Below, one piece after another: positions 9,690 through 21,475 of a DNA stretch of 64,000 nt (position 1 is the stretch's first letter; each line of letters opens with the position of its first letter). This DNA is from Brachypterus glaber (lineage: Eukaryota > Arthropoda > Insecta > Coleoptera > Kateretidae), in assembly GCA_958510825.1 (NCBI GenBank), contig OY294050.1, positions 3,139,340 through 3,203,339 of the forward strand. Reading direction: 5' to 3'. A program made the position numbers and the translations under genes. The notes under the pieces were generated by a model. It was not told where the DNA came from. It was given only the letters and a program-made list of their open reading frames with translations, and did no database searches.

Positions 9690-11587
9690 GATACTTTTGT
9701 TACATACATTTTGCAAGTATAAAAATACTTGATTCAAGTTCAATTAGTATTAGTACTATGTTTAGTAAATTTAGTAAATTAAAATTAAATTACATCTTTA
9801 ATTAAAGTTTTTTTAAAACATTTGATTTAAGTACTTAACATGCTTTTTGATAAACTTTTAAGCCATTTTATCTGAATATTACGTACTCGTTTTTAATAAC
9901 CATTTCTCTTTGTTTATTTACTTTGTTGTTTGAGCTCTATTCGACTCTAGTATTAAAAATACTGTGGTGATCATCTAACAATCGATTAAAAGGGTTTATT
10001 ATTTTATCCTTGACTGGGTCAGTGTTTATTGTCACTAAAAATAACGAACAATTTACATCACAAAATACAAGGGTATTGATGAGAGAAATAGAATTTATAA
10101 TAACAATAATAATAAACTCTTCTCGTTTGGACTTTTTTTTTGGACTTTTTGGAGAGAAGAGTTATTAGTTCGTTGTCCACTACAGCAAAAGTAGGGTTAA
10201 GTTGTAACGTATTTGTATGTATGTATGTTTGTAGGTTTGTTTGTTTATTCGCCTCTGTATCCTAAACGACTAGGCCAATTTTAACGACCAGGCGCAAAAG
10301 ATTCCTTTTCACAACGTATCACTATATAAAATTCCATGTTTCTATAATATTGGTCGTTATCAGGCACGTAATAAAAAATTAAAGAAATCTATACATTTTC
10401 ATTGCGAATTCTGTATCGTACGGTTAATAGCTTTTTATCGTCTTCACGGAAAAAAAAAATTATAGCTAGGAGCGCTATAACACACATACCAAGCAAATTA
10501 TAATCGCTTATTATATAAATACAAGGCTTTCTCTTACAATTATGGCAGTCAGTGTAAAAATTTATATGAAATACTTTAATTGTTTAGTGAATAATAAAAT
10601 ATAACAAATAGTATGGCATTTATAGCTTAAATAGATTTAATTATTGTCCGTGCTAATAATTTTTATAATATAATAAAATTTCTGTAAATTTATAATAGTG
10701 CCTGTAATAAATATAATCGTGTCTGTAATATATATAATCGTTTCCAATTTATTTTTAACATTATTAGTTATTGTGTCCCTTATAATCTATAGCTTAAATC
10801 ACTATAATTTGACACTGTTACCAAATATCTTATAATGTATAGCGCAGAGCCCACTAATTTCTTTCCGTGTTGCTTGCTCTTTAAGTGCTACCTTTACTTT
10901 GATATTTAATTGTTACACTGAGAAAAATATATAATTTAGATTTATTTGGATATGGCCACTTAAATTATTTCGGTGCGAATAATAAATTTTATTTGAGTCA
11001 AATAAGTATTTAGTTCATGTAAATAATCAGTGTTGTTATGGTGATGATGATGGTTTATTTCTGTCTAAACATATTACAGTTATATTGGGAATTTTCTACT
11101 ATAGAAAATTCTAGTGATAATCGCTGTATTATTTTGTTTTTCAGTATTTCTCTTTTACAACAAGATTTCATACCTAAATCTAATTAATAATTAAATATGA
11201 ATAAATTACTATTTAATTATTGTTATTACTTTATTATTTAACAAAAAATACCTCAAAATATTCTTTTTATAAAATGTAATGACAGTTTTTTTAGGTTGAC
11301 TTTTATGAACTTGCATGCAAGCCTAGCGCAGTACCGCGCTAGTCAGTACTGCAGTAAGTGACTAAACTATTGACAGAACTATTATCTGCAATTTAAAAAT
11401 GGACAAAAAGGTTTTATACTAGCAATTGAGAATGGAATTAAATTAACCAAATCAAAGACTATGCTTGTATAAATATTAAGACAAGTAATAAATCAAGTTA
11501 TATCATTTTGCGATGAAAAAAATATAAAAGTTGGTTTGACATACTGAAAATCGTTAAAAAAATAATCTTCCGAATAAACATGATTTT
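9690..11587. other. AT-rich DNA with short hairpins only
   Basis: No coding signal. An imperfect hairpin lies at ~10115-10165 (ACTCTTCTCGTTTGG against GGAGAGAAGAGTTATT). Near 10200-10300 there is TATGTATGTTTGTAGG followed by GACTAGGCCAATTTTAACG, which resembles old repeat debris. Nothing else supportable. Confidence 0.5.
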
Positions 11588-11738
11588 TCGAATTATCGGG
11601 AAAAATTCACAGTTTTCATTTAAATTTGATGTCAAAGGTAATAATTACTCCAGGCCCCCGCAGGGCGATGCCCTGGTCGTAATTATTTCCAGACAGCAAA
11701 TTTTCATGAAAACAGCGAATTTTTCCCGCATAATTCTC
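11588..11738. repeat. Palindromic MITE (~150 bp)
   Basis: CGAATTATCGGGAAAAATTC at the left pairs with GAATTTTTCCCGCATAATTC at the right, and the inner parts (GGTAATAATTACTCCAGG against CCTGGTCGTAATTATTTCC) also pair, so nearly the whole element folds back. Confidence 0.75.
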
Positions 11739-11974
11739 AGCCTCTTGTATAATTATATATGAAAATCTAATTTTGAAAAAAATAATTCTGTTAGATTTTT
11801 TTTAATCTCGGTATAGTAGATTTTTACTGCAGATTTTTCTGCAGATAGAATGGTACTTTGATATAATTTTTCATACTGACCTTTAAAAGTTTTTAAATCT
11901 TAAAATTAAACTTTCTTTAAAAGTTACGCGTGTTTTTCTTTTGTACATATTCCAACAATTTGTTTGTCTTCATT

Positions 11975-12430
11975 TTTACTTTCCCCAAGGAAAGTCTTGC
12001 GTTGGTAAAAAAAAATTCGAAAAAAAATTATTGCTTTTTTTACATTTCTGAATGTTTTATATCCAAAAAATATGATTTCCGTCAAAAAAAAATGTGTCTG
12101 TCGGTCTGTGTGTCTGGCAAATTTGTGACCACGGTAACTGAAGAACGCTTCGGGCTAAAGACTTCAAATTTGGATTTTGGACAGGGTGATTAGCCAAAGT
12201 TCTAGGCTGGGATTGTTTTTGGTAAAAATCGGATTGGGGTAAAAGGGTAAAATGGGGCAAAAACTATTTTTTTCAAAAACATATTTTTTTCAATTTATTT
12301 TTCGTTTTACGCGAAAAGAAACTTTTTTTTGAAAATTTTTTTGAAATTTTTTTTTGTTTTTGATTTTAATGAACCTAGGCATATAGGGAAAGTATTATTT
12401 TGTTGCCAGAAGTATTTTTTTCTCTTTTTC
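11975..12430 (+). repeat. Interspersed repeat family R1, copy 1
   Basis: Matches 31240-31655 in reverse orientation: CCAAGGAAAGTCTTGCGTTG, GTCTGTCGGTCTGTGTGTCT, CGCTTCGGGCTAAAGACTTC and the Gly/Thr-rich-looking GATTGGGGTAAAAGGG block all recur. There is no ORF with coding character. Likely an old non-autonomous element; no clear terminal repeats. Confidence 0.7.
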
Positions 12431-13020
12431 CCTTAAAATAAAAGCGTCTCTTGAGTACTGAAATTCAATCCTACAGCATTACGGTTTCAAGCATCTACTA
12501 ACAACTAAGAGGAACTTTTCATTGTCACAAATACTACACACTGGTCTGGAAACAACATTTAGCTCAACTTTCACACTGATATAACACTAGCGTCATTAAT
12601 AACATAATTAGGTAATAGTATACAACAATAAATAGTTGTATATGCGCCAACCACTATATATTGCATAGAATACAACAACAAAAACGTGTTTTGTATTTAC
12701 AAACGAGTGCCGTTGTTCGACTTACAACAACAAACTGTTAAGCGATCAGGTTTCTCTTTGTCGGGCAAAGAGCGAGGTAGATGTGGCTTGCAAATCCGCA
12801 GGTTCCGATTGCCGCTTCTTCCTAAGTCACGATCCTCGCTTCAAAACGCAGGCAATTCACCTGACCCGTCCGTCCGACTGGCTAGCTGAGCCTGGTAGGC
12901 GTCGGCTCTCTACTCCGTTTGCAAATTTGGTGTAATGTATTTTAAATTCACATATTAATTACATTTATGTGCACATAGAAACTACATATTACCAGTAATT
13001 ATATGTATATGCTTATCGTT
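12431..13020. other. Mixed repeat debris with a GC-richer block
   Basis: 12531-12575 (ACTACACACTGGTCTGGAAA...) recurs at 20352-20396. 12725-12930 is distinctly GC-rich relative to its surroundings (CTGGCTAGCTGAGCCTGGTA and nearby) and may be a transposon fragment, but no domain or terminal structure is recognisable. GCGCCAACCAC near 12647 recurs at 15352. Confidence 0.4.
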
Positions 13021-13855
13021 CCCAGGTAGCAAGGGATGTTATGTTACAAGAAATTAACATCACTTTTGGGTGTATTTTTAAACTAAATCATAACATCACA
13101 TAATATTGAAAAATAACATCTATTTAACATCACATTTGCAACGTAACACGTGTGACGTGACAAACATGTTATTTAATAACAAATAATTAACAACGCTGTG
13201 AATATATCGCATGTCACATATTAACGTGGCTTTCACGTGAATGTCATGTTATTTGGCTTCTCACCGACGTTCGAAGCAAAAAAATCGATATAAGATGATG
13301 ATGATAGAGTAAATTATTATAAGGAAATTGTATACACATTATACGATTTCCAATGGATAGGGGGCTCTGCCGGGCTTCTCTCTCTCTTTATTTTTGGCCT
13401 TTCCCTTCCGGATAATTAGCCAAGCCGGGCTTCTCAAGACCACGGACACGGATTAAAGGAATATATTCTTCGCTTAATCTGCAATTTCGTATTTAGAATC
13501 TATCTGTTTCAATCTGTGATTGTTTCAATTACTGATTGATTTTAAATCCGATTTTTTTATAGGGTTATAGCGTTTTTAATGGTTTTAATTTAGAAAAAGC
13601 TAATATCCTAGGATATTATTTAAATATTAAAGTAACAGTAACGGCATCCATAAGATATTAGATATAACAGGAATGTGGATTTATGATGTCACAAACACGT
13701 TATTTTCGGGATGTCATTGTGTGATGTTATTAGGGGGCGGACTTAGGACATCCCCACCATGCTACATTCTTGTTAAATGTTACTACAATCTTAACATCAC
13801 ATGTTACATATTAACGTGGCTTTCACGTGAATGTCATGTTATTTTGCTACCTGGG
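13021..13855. mobile_element. Non-autonomous DNA element, CCCAGGTAGCAA termini
   Basis: CCCAGGTAGCAA at 13021 and TTGCTACCTGGG ending at 13855 form terminal inverted repeats. Inside, a ~50 bp block (ACATATTAACGTGGCTTTCA...) occurs at 13216-13258 and again exactly 600 bp later at 13806-13848, next to the right end. The intervening 13263-13660 is unrelated sequence, which suggests an insertion or two merged copies. No transposase ORF. Confidence 0.65.
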
Positions 13856-14083
13856 TTGGGTATACTTATGCACATAAAAAATTTAGCCCAAAATGCCCAC
13901 TTTCAATATTTTGGTAAAACATTTATTAGAATCAGCTGATTGTCGCCATCTTTATTAATCATCCTCCCTCAAAAAACTATTATAGTGACAACAACGTTGT
14001 TGTATTATTAGATAATATGAATCTACAATTTTAATAGTTTATTTAATATAACGTTATAATGTTTTAGAATAATAAAAAATCCC

Positions 14084-15139
14084 CGGATTTTTTGGCAGGT
14101 TTTAATGCGTCACTTTATTATATGGCTAACGTTTCTCCCCTCTTTGGGGGCTTTATCAAAGCTGAAAGATAACAACTATTGTTAATAACAATAATAATGA
14201 TAATATATAACAAAAATATTTTTTTGCCTGTATTGAATCCCATTTTCAGGTAAAATATGTAAATTTTCTTACCTAAAAATTATGTGAGCGTAGTTATATA
14301 TATTATAAACTTGAACATTATGAAAAAGAACCTTTTACAACATAAAAATAAATAAATATTACATTACAATATAAAAATTGGTTTTGACACCATGTCGAAA
14401 AATTTGTAGGTTAAAAGCGTCGTTCGCAGTAAAAAACATGTAACATTTTTGTGGGTCGAACCCACAAGAAAAACACTATAAATTTTAAAACGGACATCGA
14501 TTGCCTTAGTAATATTTATTTTCATTTTTGTCTAATTACAGAATTAATAGCTAATTCTTTGTGGAACAGTGGTTACTAACCATGCTGGGGGAGTGTATTT
14601 CTTTCTTCTTTTTTATCTCATTAGTGTAACGGGGGGTGAGATACATATCCTTTAGCTGGGGCCTCCTTTCCCCTCTTTTCATCTCATCAGTGAAACAAAG
14701 GGGGGGGGGGGTATACGTACCTTTTGACCGATGTTACCACAGAGAATTGACTAATGCTGGGTTCGACCCACAAAAATGTTACATGTTTTTTACTGCGAAC
14801 GACGCTTTTAACCTACAAATTTTTCGACATGGTGTCAAAACCAATTTTTATATTGTAATGTAATATTTATTTATTTTTATGTTGTAAAAGGTTCTTTTTC
14901 ATAATGTTCAAGTTTATAATATATATAACTACGCTCACATAATTTTTAGGTAAGAAAATTTACATATTTTACCTGAAAATGGGATTCAATACAGGCAAAA
15001 AAATATTTTTGTTATATATTATCATTATTATTGTTATTAACAATAGTTGTTATCTTTCAGCTTTGATAAAGCCCCCAAAGAGGGGAGAAACGTTAGCCAT
15101 ATAATAAAGTGACGCATTAAAACCTGCCAAAAAATCCGA
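14084..15139. repeat. Large inverted repeat, ~381-bp arms
   Basis: Left arm 14084-14464 and right arm 14758-15139 are near-perfect reverse complements (CGGATTTTTTGGCAGGTTTT outermost, GTGGGTCGAACCCA innermost). The ~293 bp centre contains a run of 13 G (about 14699-14712) and two related CATCTCATYAGTG blocks. Each arm contains one hammerhead-like motif. No ORF of coding quality. Interpretable as two head-to-head copies of one repeat. Confidence 0.9.
15058..15105 (+). other. Hammerhead-ribozyme-like motif 2 (right arm)
   Basis: AGC, TTTGATAAA, stem GCCCCC/GGGG, then GAAACGTT and AGCC. Same layout as the motifs at 9587, 24874, 42123 and 54352. The mirror copy is on the - strand at about 14118-14165. 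Core positions equivalent to C3 and G8 are not consensus, so it is probably inactive. Confidence 0.25.
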
Positions 15140-15348
15140 GTTTTTTTTTACAAACCAGAAAATTACATTCAAAGTTTGGCAACCTATATGGTATTTACCT
15201 ACAATAATAAAAAATGGTATTATATACCTCAAAGTTGTTACAATAGCGTTTGATTGTACTATTTTTAGCCATCTTTTTAAGACAAAATTTTATAAAAATA
15301 TACACTGATAGAATAATATCGTTATTAATACAACAACATAGTATAATA

Positions 15349-15502
15349 TATGCGCCAACCACAAATTTTACTTTAGTATAGTACTAACCATGACATAAGA
15401 TAACCTCTTAATTCTACAACTGGTGGTTCTATCGTGTAGCATATAATATATAATAATATGTAATATGTTATAACATATTACAAAATATGGTTGGTGCCTA
15501 TG
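15349..15502. repeat. Possible MITE, GCACCAACCA-like ends
   Basis: ATGCGCCAACCACAAATTTT at the left and AAAATATGGTTGGTGCCTAT at the right are imperfect inverted repeats ~150 bp apart. The interior is AT-rich and partly palindromic. Confidence 0.45.
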
Positions 15503-16263
15503 TAATTTTAATATGTATGTAATTTTATTTTGTTAAAACAAATGAAAATGGTTTTTCTCAAAAATGCGTCGACAGATTTTTTTAATTTGTTCTTAAAAAG
15601 ATGCCAAATATTTAAATTTAGAAAAAAAAGTTAAGCTAAATTTTGTTTTCAGACCACTGTGTACAGGAAAAGGAAACTCTTACATGAAAACTGAAATTTC
15701 ATTTGATTATTACGCTTTGTAATTTTTATTTTTATACAAAAGTACTTATTTCTTGCATTATCTAAGGCACTTTCAAACCAAAGAATATAAATTACATTTT
15801 GAAAAAAAAATGGTGGACCCAAAAATCACAATTTTTTTTTACATTTTCGGGTTTAGAATGTCATGAAACGTCGAGAAAATGTGAAAAAAGTGTGTGTCGG
15901 TCTATCTGTCTGTCTGTCTGTCTGAAATACTCATTAAATTCGCTGCTTAAATTACTGTGAAATCACAGGTAAAAATTCACATTTTTACAGATAATAGCGA
16001 ATTTACATTACTGATTTAAATTTGCCACTTTTTTTGCTGGTAACATTTGACCTACTTTATTTGCTGTGAAATTACCATATTTTCATGTACAGTGTAGGTA
16101 AATTATTACACTTTATAGAGAGTATATAATGAGGGTTGAATAAAATATTAATCTTAATGTTTCAAGGCCAGACATATAAATTTTTTTCTTGAATAAAGCC
16201 ATAAAACGAAGAAGAAGAGGTTCGAAATTAAACTATAAAGTTAAATTAATTTCATGATAACAT
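15503..16263. other. AT-rich DNA with TCTG microsatellite
   Basis: Holds a TCTATCTGTCTGTCTGTCTG run at ~15901-15923 within repeat-like sequence and nothing coding. Confidence 0.5.
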
Positions 16264-16728
16264 ATTGGCATTACCCTATCCAAAAATCTTACGTGGGATC
16301 AGCACGTCCAAAATACCCTCCAAATAGCAAACACCCGCCTCTCCAAACTCTACCCTCTTATAGGGAGAAAGAGCCCCCTATCAATTAAAAACAAACTTCT
16401 ACTTTACAACCAAACTCTAAAGCCAGTACTCCTCTATGGAGTACCAGCCTGGAACAAAATCACCCTTAAAAAAACGCTCTCAGTCAAACTTCAGGCCTTT
16501 CAAAACAAGGTACTCAGAATATGCATTGATGCCCCCTGGTTCATGCGGAACAACCAAATTCACAGAGATCTCGACATGCCCCTCCTAAAAACGGAAATCA
16601 TCCGATACAGTAAGTCTTTTATTCAAGACAATTTAGACCACCCAAACCCCCTCATCTCAAATTTTCTAGATTACGATCATGAAATCCACTACACTTACAA
16701 AAAGATCAAAAATATCCTCAACCAGTAA
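16264..16728 (+). pseudogene. Jockey-type RT C-terminus, 5'-truncated
   Basis: An open 155-codon frame runs from 16264 (IGITLSKNLTWDQHV) to TAA at 16726-16728. Motifs LLYGVPAWN and QNKVLRICIDAPWFMRN followed by DLDMPLL are characteristic of the region C-terminal to the RT palm in Jockey-clade elements. The palm (with the YxDD motif) and everything upstream are missing because of 5' truncation, typical of incomplete target-primed reverse transcription. Codon use is C-rich (CCC, CTC, ATC), unlike the AT-rich surroundings, which fits a recent insertion from an element with its own composition. A ~430 bp 3' UTR (CCAGCACCAGTG repeated twice) runs to the AATAAA-containing end near 17155. Confidence 0.85.
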
Positions 16729-17160
16729 TGGTGCCCACAAACACAGGACAGGTGCATCTCCAGCACCAGTGAACTAGTTTCACTCCCCCCACACCTCCCT
16801 CCAATCCCTACTCCATCCCCACAAATCCCCCTCCCACCTTCCTCGTCGCAACACCCAAAAATTCATGACAGATGCAAATCAGCATCAGTGAGCAGCAGGG
16901 GGTATCATCTGGTATTACAGACCTAGCAACAAGGAATTAATAGTATCGCATACCATTCTTAGATGGCGCTGGGTGTTTAATTCGTGATGTTCGAGATATA
17001 AAAAAACAAGGTTGGCTCGCACCCCTCAATCCCCTCGTTGAATTTAACTATTTATATGTTTTTATTTTTATTGTTATTATTTATTACATTTTAATCGTCT
17101 TTAAACATGTAGTTTATTATAATATAATGTTTTTTCTGTTAAAAAATAAAGTTTACGTAT
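16729..17160 (+). mobile_element. 3' UTR of the truncated Jockey element
   Basis: C-rich sequence directly after the stop, with two related GACAG(G/A)TGC blocks at 16748 and 16868, becoming AT-rich and ending with AAAAAATAAAGTTTACG near 17155. The exact 3' boundary is not certain. Confidence 0.5.
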
Positions 17161-18340
17161 GTTGAGCTAACCTCTTCTACTCGCCAACCTTGGACCGTCA
17201 CGAGACAAGCGCCTAATTTCAGCTCTCCGTGCCGGAGCTTGTTTTGGTTTTTTGTTCTTTGGCGTTCTTTTTTCTAATGAGGGGACCTTGGTTTACGTTA
17301 ACGTTAGTTTTAGCGTCTATTTGGTGTTTTTTTTTGTAAAAAAATGTTTTTTAATAATATATCGATAAACGGTCGGCGCATGCGCAGTTTATCAAAACGC
17401 GGCATAAAGAGCTGCACTTAAGCGCTGCTGTCACGTTTTTTCTGTGGTTTGACATAACCTATAAATACTGTTGCTTTTGGCGCCTATTCTTTAACATGTG
17501 AATAAAAGTAAGTAAAATAAAAAAGCTAGCAATAATTATAAATATAAAGCAAAATAACAATTATGTTTAACTAATTACAGTACTATGGAATGAATAAACG
17601 AATGTTTGATTGGATTGATAGCTGATAAGACCAAAAAGTTAGAAGAAACAAGGGTCATAGATTTTTCTATTAAAAGTAAGTACACCTGAATTTGTTTAAA
17701 TACATTAATAAATATCGCTTAATATTGTTTTATTATTTACTACTAGAATGCCCTTGACAATTTTAATTTATGTCATGAAATTTGTTCTTTATTGGAAGGT
17801 CACAATTTAGTATTTGTTTTTTGTTAGTACGAGTATTTTTAAATAAAATCATTTCTATATATGCCAAACAGGCCCTATTTGGTTTCAACATGAACATTGA
17901 CATAAAAAATATTTCTCCCGCCAGCCTCTAGCAAGTGTATAAGAGAATTGACATACAATACCAAAATGCCCCACTTTTATTTAGTTTTTAGTTTTGTTTG
18001 TTCAGTACGGGGTTCATAGCCTCCAACACCTGGTCTCTATTGACCTTTGTTAACCACACAGACCTCCTTATATCATCCCTGTTTTTTTTGTCAACAGCAG
18101 TATTTTTTATTATTTTAGGCCCCGCTAAGCCCCCCTAGATATGCGCATAATTTCTTTAAAAAAAAATATTCTCACCCTGAAATAATAACTATTTGTTAGT
18201 AACAAAGTCATACATGTCCAATTATTTAAACACCTCTTGTTTTTTTAGGAAAAGTTGGAGATAAGACAAGATGGATAAAGGAAGATACAATTCAACTCTT
18301 AATGGGATCCCAGGACAGCCCCCCCGGCCTTGGTTTGAGT
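17161..18340. other. Non-coding DNA with repeat fragments
   Basis: Includes TTGGTTTACGTTAACGTTAG at 17290, also present twice inside the MITE at 24093-24357. There is a TATA-less GC-richer spot near 17370-17450. No ORF supported. Confidence 0.4.
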
Positions 18341-18680
18341 CCACCTGGTATTTTTTGGGGCCCCAATTTTCTTTTGCAGGGGCGCCAAGTTTGGTAAAAA
18401 CCGTCAAGGACAAAGCCTTTTTCCTTGAAGGTAATTTTTGGGGCGCCATTTTTTTTGCAGGGGGCGCCAAGTTCGGTAGATACCGTCAGTGGTAAACTTT
18501 TTTTTCGTAAAGGTAATTTTTGAGGCAGCATTTTTTTTGCAGGGGCTCCAAGTTTGGCAGAAACCGCTAGGGACAAAGCTTTTTTAATTTTTGGGGCGAC
18601 AATTTTTTTTCGCTGATCCCCTGGTATTTTTTTGGAGCGCCAATTTTGTTTTACAGGGGCGCCAAGTTACGGACCTGTCC
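18340..18680 (+). repeat. Minisatellite array, forward (~85-100 bp unit)
   Basis: Four to five degenerate units follow the pattern TTTTGGGGCGCCA, T-tract, GCAGGGGCGCCAAGTTYGG, TAAAAACCGTCAAGGACAAAG. Starts are near 18350, 18433, 18517, 18590 and 18630. Each unit holds a T-tract plus GCAG, like a 3' splice site, but there is no evidence of transcription. Overlapping open frames here are a by-product of the periodicity. Confidence 0.75.
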
Positions 18681-18734
18681 CAGGATATCAGCTGAATTAT
18701 TTTCATAATATTTTTTACTACTAAGAACTACTTC

Positions 18735-18914
18735 TTTAGGGGCTATTCAACAATTAGGTCACCATGGGGTCAGAGGTCAAGTTACAAAACAAAAAGTGGG
18801 GTGGGGGGGTTTGATGTATTAGTAGCGATATTTTTTCGGGGGGTAGAAGCCAAATTGACACGGGGTCAAAAGTTGTCTAAATTGTGGGGACGTAATTTTT
18901 GAATAGCCCCTAAA
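18735..18914. mobile_element. MITE, AGGGGCTATTCAA termini (180 bp)
   Basis: TTTAGGGGCTATTCAA at the left and TTGAATAGCCCCTAAA at the right are perfect 16-bp inverted repeats, followed by weaker ATTAGGTC/GACGTAAT pairing. The interior has no ORF. This terminus type is common among animal MITEs. Confidence 0.8.
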
Positions 18915-19109
18915 AATGTTAGAGTAAACATTATGTTTATAATTATTAAGTACCTATTTGATAATAGGCGCGTAGATGGGATTTTTTCTTGGGGGGGGGG
19001 GGGGTAGTCAGCCTCCAGTGTCGGACTGGGAAGCCCAAGGCTAGTGAGATTTCTAGCCTATGGGGCCCAGCTATTAAAAATGTATTTTTTTTTCCTTTCT
19101 AAAATAAAA

Positions 19110-19600
19110 TTTTTCATTCAAAATTTGACGCCCCTACCAAAACAAAAAAAAACACCCTCAGAAAATAGCTTTTTCCCTGAGCGTTTCTACAAAATTTGAC
19201 GCCCCTACCAAAACAAAAAAAGCACTCTCCGAAAAAAAATCTTTGTCCCTGAGCGTTTCTACAAAATTTGACGCCCACCTTTGGAAACGTGCAAGTATTA
19301 CGTAACGCAAATTTTAATCATTTTGGTCCCCCCCGTAACGCTATTTTCCTATACCATTAAAATGGGCGTAACACTTCAAAATGACCCCACCCCCCATAGG
19401 AGCGTTACGTAATACTTGAACGTTCCCTTAGCGCCCCTACCCCTACCTAACAAAACAAAAACACCCTCCAAAAAAAAAAAGCGTTTCTACAAAAGTTGGC
19501 GCCCCTACCAAAACAAAAACAACACCCCTCGACCTCCGAAAAAAAGGCTTTGTCCCTGGGCGTTTCTACAAAATTTGGCGACCCAAGCAAAAAACACCCA
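19110..19600 (-). repeat. Minisatellite array, reverse orientation
   Basis: About five units of ACAAAATTTGACGCCCCTAC, CAAAACAAAAAAACACCCTC, CTTTGTCCCTGAGCGTTTCT. Read on the - strand this is the same consensus as the forward array at 18340-18680 (GCGCCAA...ACAAAG), so the two arrays face each other. The array is split by the MITE at 19280-19430. Confidence 0.75.
19280..19430. mobile_element. MITE, TTACGTAACGC-type termini
   Basis: TTGGAAACGTGCAAGTATTA and TAATACTTGAACGTTCCCTTA are imperfect terminal inverted repeats, continuing into CGTAACGC/GCGTTACG. It sits inside the reverse minisatellite array, so it inserted later. Confidence 0.7.
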
Positions 19601-20474
19601 TTATTTTAATTTTTCAATTTTTTATTTAAAATAACAAAAAAATATATAACAAAGACTCTTGGGGGGTAAATACCCCCTCTAACCCCCCCATATCTACGCA
19701 CCTGTTTGATAAAATATTTTTCTTTATACTTATATATTTTTTTTTAGGTATTTACATAAAGTTTGTATTATAGTTATATTACAATTTTGTTAAAAAAAAA
19801 TACCTTATTAATTTCTTGTTTTTTTTATTACCCACACAACCATTATATTGATTTAGGCGTTCGGCAATTTTGTCGAATGCCTAAATCAAAGTAATGGTCC
19901 AAAAAAAAATAAAAATATTATTTTTAATTTGAATAAGCCGCCATTATGTGCCAGCTGATGTTTAGTTTTCGCATATCATTCATAGGGCGGCGACACATAC
20001 CATTCGTGGTATTATGTGTTGCCTAACTTTAACATGGGGCTTGGGCTTCTGGTGGGTGTTCTGTGGTGAGCAGAGACTCACTCCCCCAATTATCCATTCA
20101 AATTAATTCAAATTTTAGATAAATGAGCCATAGGCACTGAGCCTGTCTCTTAAAGACCAAACAAATTACAGATGAATGATAACATATTGTATACTACACT
20201 TTTAGAGGGTTATTTTTTATAGCAACAGCATCTGTAAATATTTTATTTGAAGGTGGGTATTTACTTTTTTAGGCAAAGTTTAATTTTAGGATATGGTTTA
20301 CGTAAAAAAAATATTTTGTATTCAAACAAAAAAACTAATAATACAAACACTATACTACACACTGGTCTGGAAACAACAGTTAGCTCAACTTTCATATAAC
20401 CCAAGTTTTTTTTTTTTTCATTATTTCATTACTTTGGCATCTTTTAAAGACTAAATTTTAAAAAATCTCTCGAT
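19601..20474. other. AT-rich DNA with one clean hairpin
   Basis: A ~60 bp hairpin at 19837-19900 pairs ACCATTATATTGATTTAGGC with GCCTAAATCAAAGTAATGGT. 20352-20396 repeats a block from 12531. No coding sequence. Confidence 0.55.
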
Positions 20475-20505
20475 AGGTTTTTAAGAAAAACGAATTTCAT
20501 TTGTT

Positions 20506-21475
20506 TTAACCCGGCGTCTGACAGGTGGATTAGTTTTACAAGTAACGACAGGTGGGGTATAATAAACCCCAACAATAAATGGGACCGTTTTTGCTTTATT
20601 TAATAAATTTTATATAAAATGTAGTAAAATATTTGAGTTATACAATATATTAACCTAAAAATAATTTTAAAAATCTTAAATACATATATATATTTATTTT
20701 TAATCGGTTAACAAAAATAAATCAAATTTAAAAAACAAAAAATAGGAAACCTTTTTGTTTCCTATTAACTAAAAAAAATAACGTTTAAAATTGCCAAACA
20801 AAGATCTACATGAATAACATAAATTATAAACTTTTAAATATTATAGGTAGGGTTCAAAATAAATTACTTTAAGTAATCGTAATATGACTGAAAAATACAG
20901 GAGAAACAGGAAGATAATAGTATATTACGCACCGAGTACGCGAACCTAGTTTTCAGTGCAAGAGAGTGCTTATTTTTTTATGAGGCGCAGCCGAGTAAAA
21001 AATCTCTCGAAGTCCACCGAAATAGTTTGCGTCGAGGTCCGTATACTATTTTTTCTACGACCTAAACATCCAAAAGACGCAAAAATTGTCTTAAAATATT
21101 AATTTGTCAATTTAAGGTTATGTGTTTCACGTTTACTCATTTTCTGACAGCAGATGTAAAATCAACTAATTTTCACTTTTCAACCATTGTCATAGGCAAT
21201 GGGTGGAAAATAGGCACTAACTACTAGCTAGGTTGTAGGAAAATAAATGTTACTTATTATGACACGTGGGGTGTCAGAAACCCCAGACGACTTCAAAAGG
21301 ACGTGGCCTCTAATGCTTCAATATTCATACTGCCGTTCATGCTACACTGTGCAAAGTAAAAAGCGATTGAAAGGTACTGAGGCGCTGTCTTCGCTTGGCG
21401 CGAAAATAAAATAGTTACGGAGTAATATTTGGACTCTGGGGTTTGTGACACCCCACGTGTCAGACGCCGGGTTAA
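20506..21475. mobile_element. piggyBac-type non-autonomous element with TTAA duplication
   Basis: The element (20510-21471, 962 bp) begins CCCGGCGTCTGACA and ends TGTCAGACGCCGGG, flanked by TTAA at 20506-20509 and 21472-21475. The TTAA target and CCC-starting inverted repeats are diagnostic of piggyBac-superfamily insertions. The orthologous position in copy 2 (near 22172-22180) has a single TTAA and no element, which proves precise insertion at TTAA. No transposase ORF; CAGGTGGGGT and ACCCCACGTG lie just inside the ends. A smaller hairpin repeat is nested at ~20918-21057. Confidence 0.92.
20918..21057. repeat. Hairpin repeat nested in the piggyBac element
   Basis: AATAGTATATTACGCACCGA at the left and GAGGTCCGTATACTATTTTT at the right pair imperfectly, with AGAGAG/CTCTCG stems inside. 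It resembles the other ...ATACTAT-ended hairpin MITEs in the window. Confidence 0.5.

Noticed and set aside
12686..12889. 67-codon frame in a GC-rich block (and 30725-30922)
   Set aside because: Open because of higher GC; no recognisable domain, start context or conservation.
18222..18576. Three overlapping 74-94-codon frames on both strands
   Set aside because: By-product of the minisatellite periodicity; no domain, and the same array is non-coding in its inverted copy.
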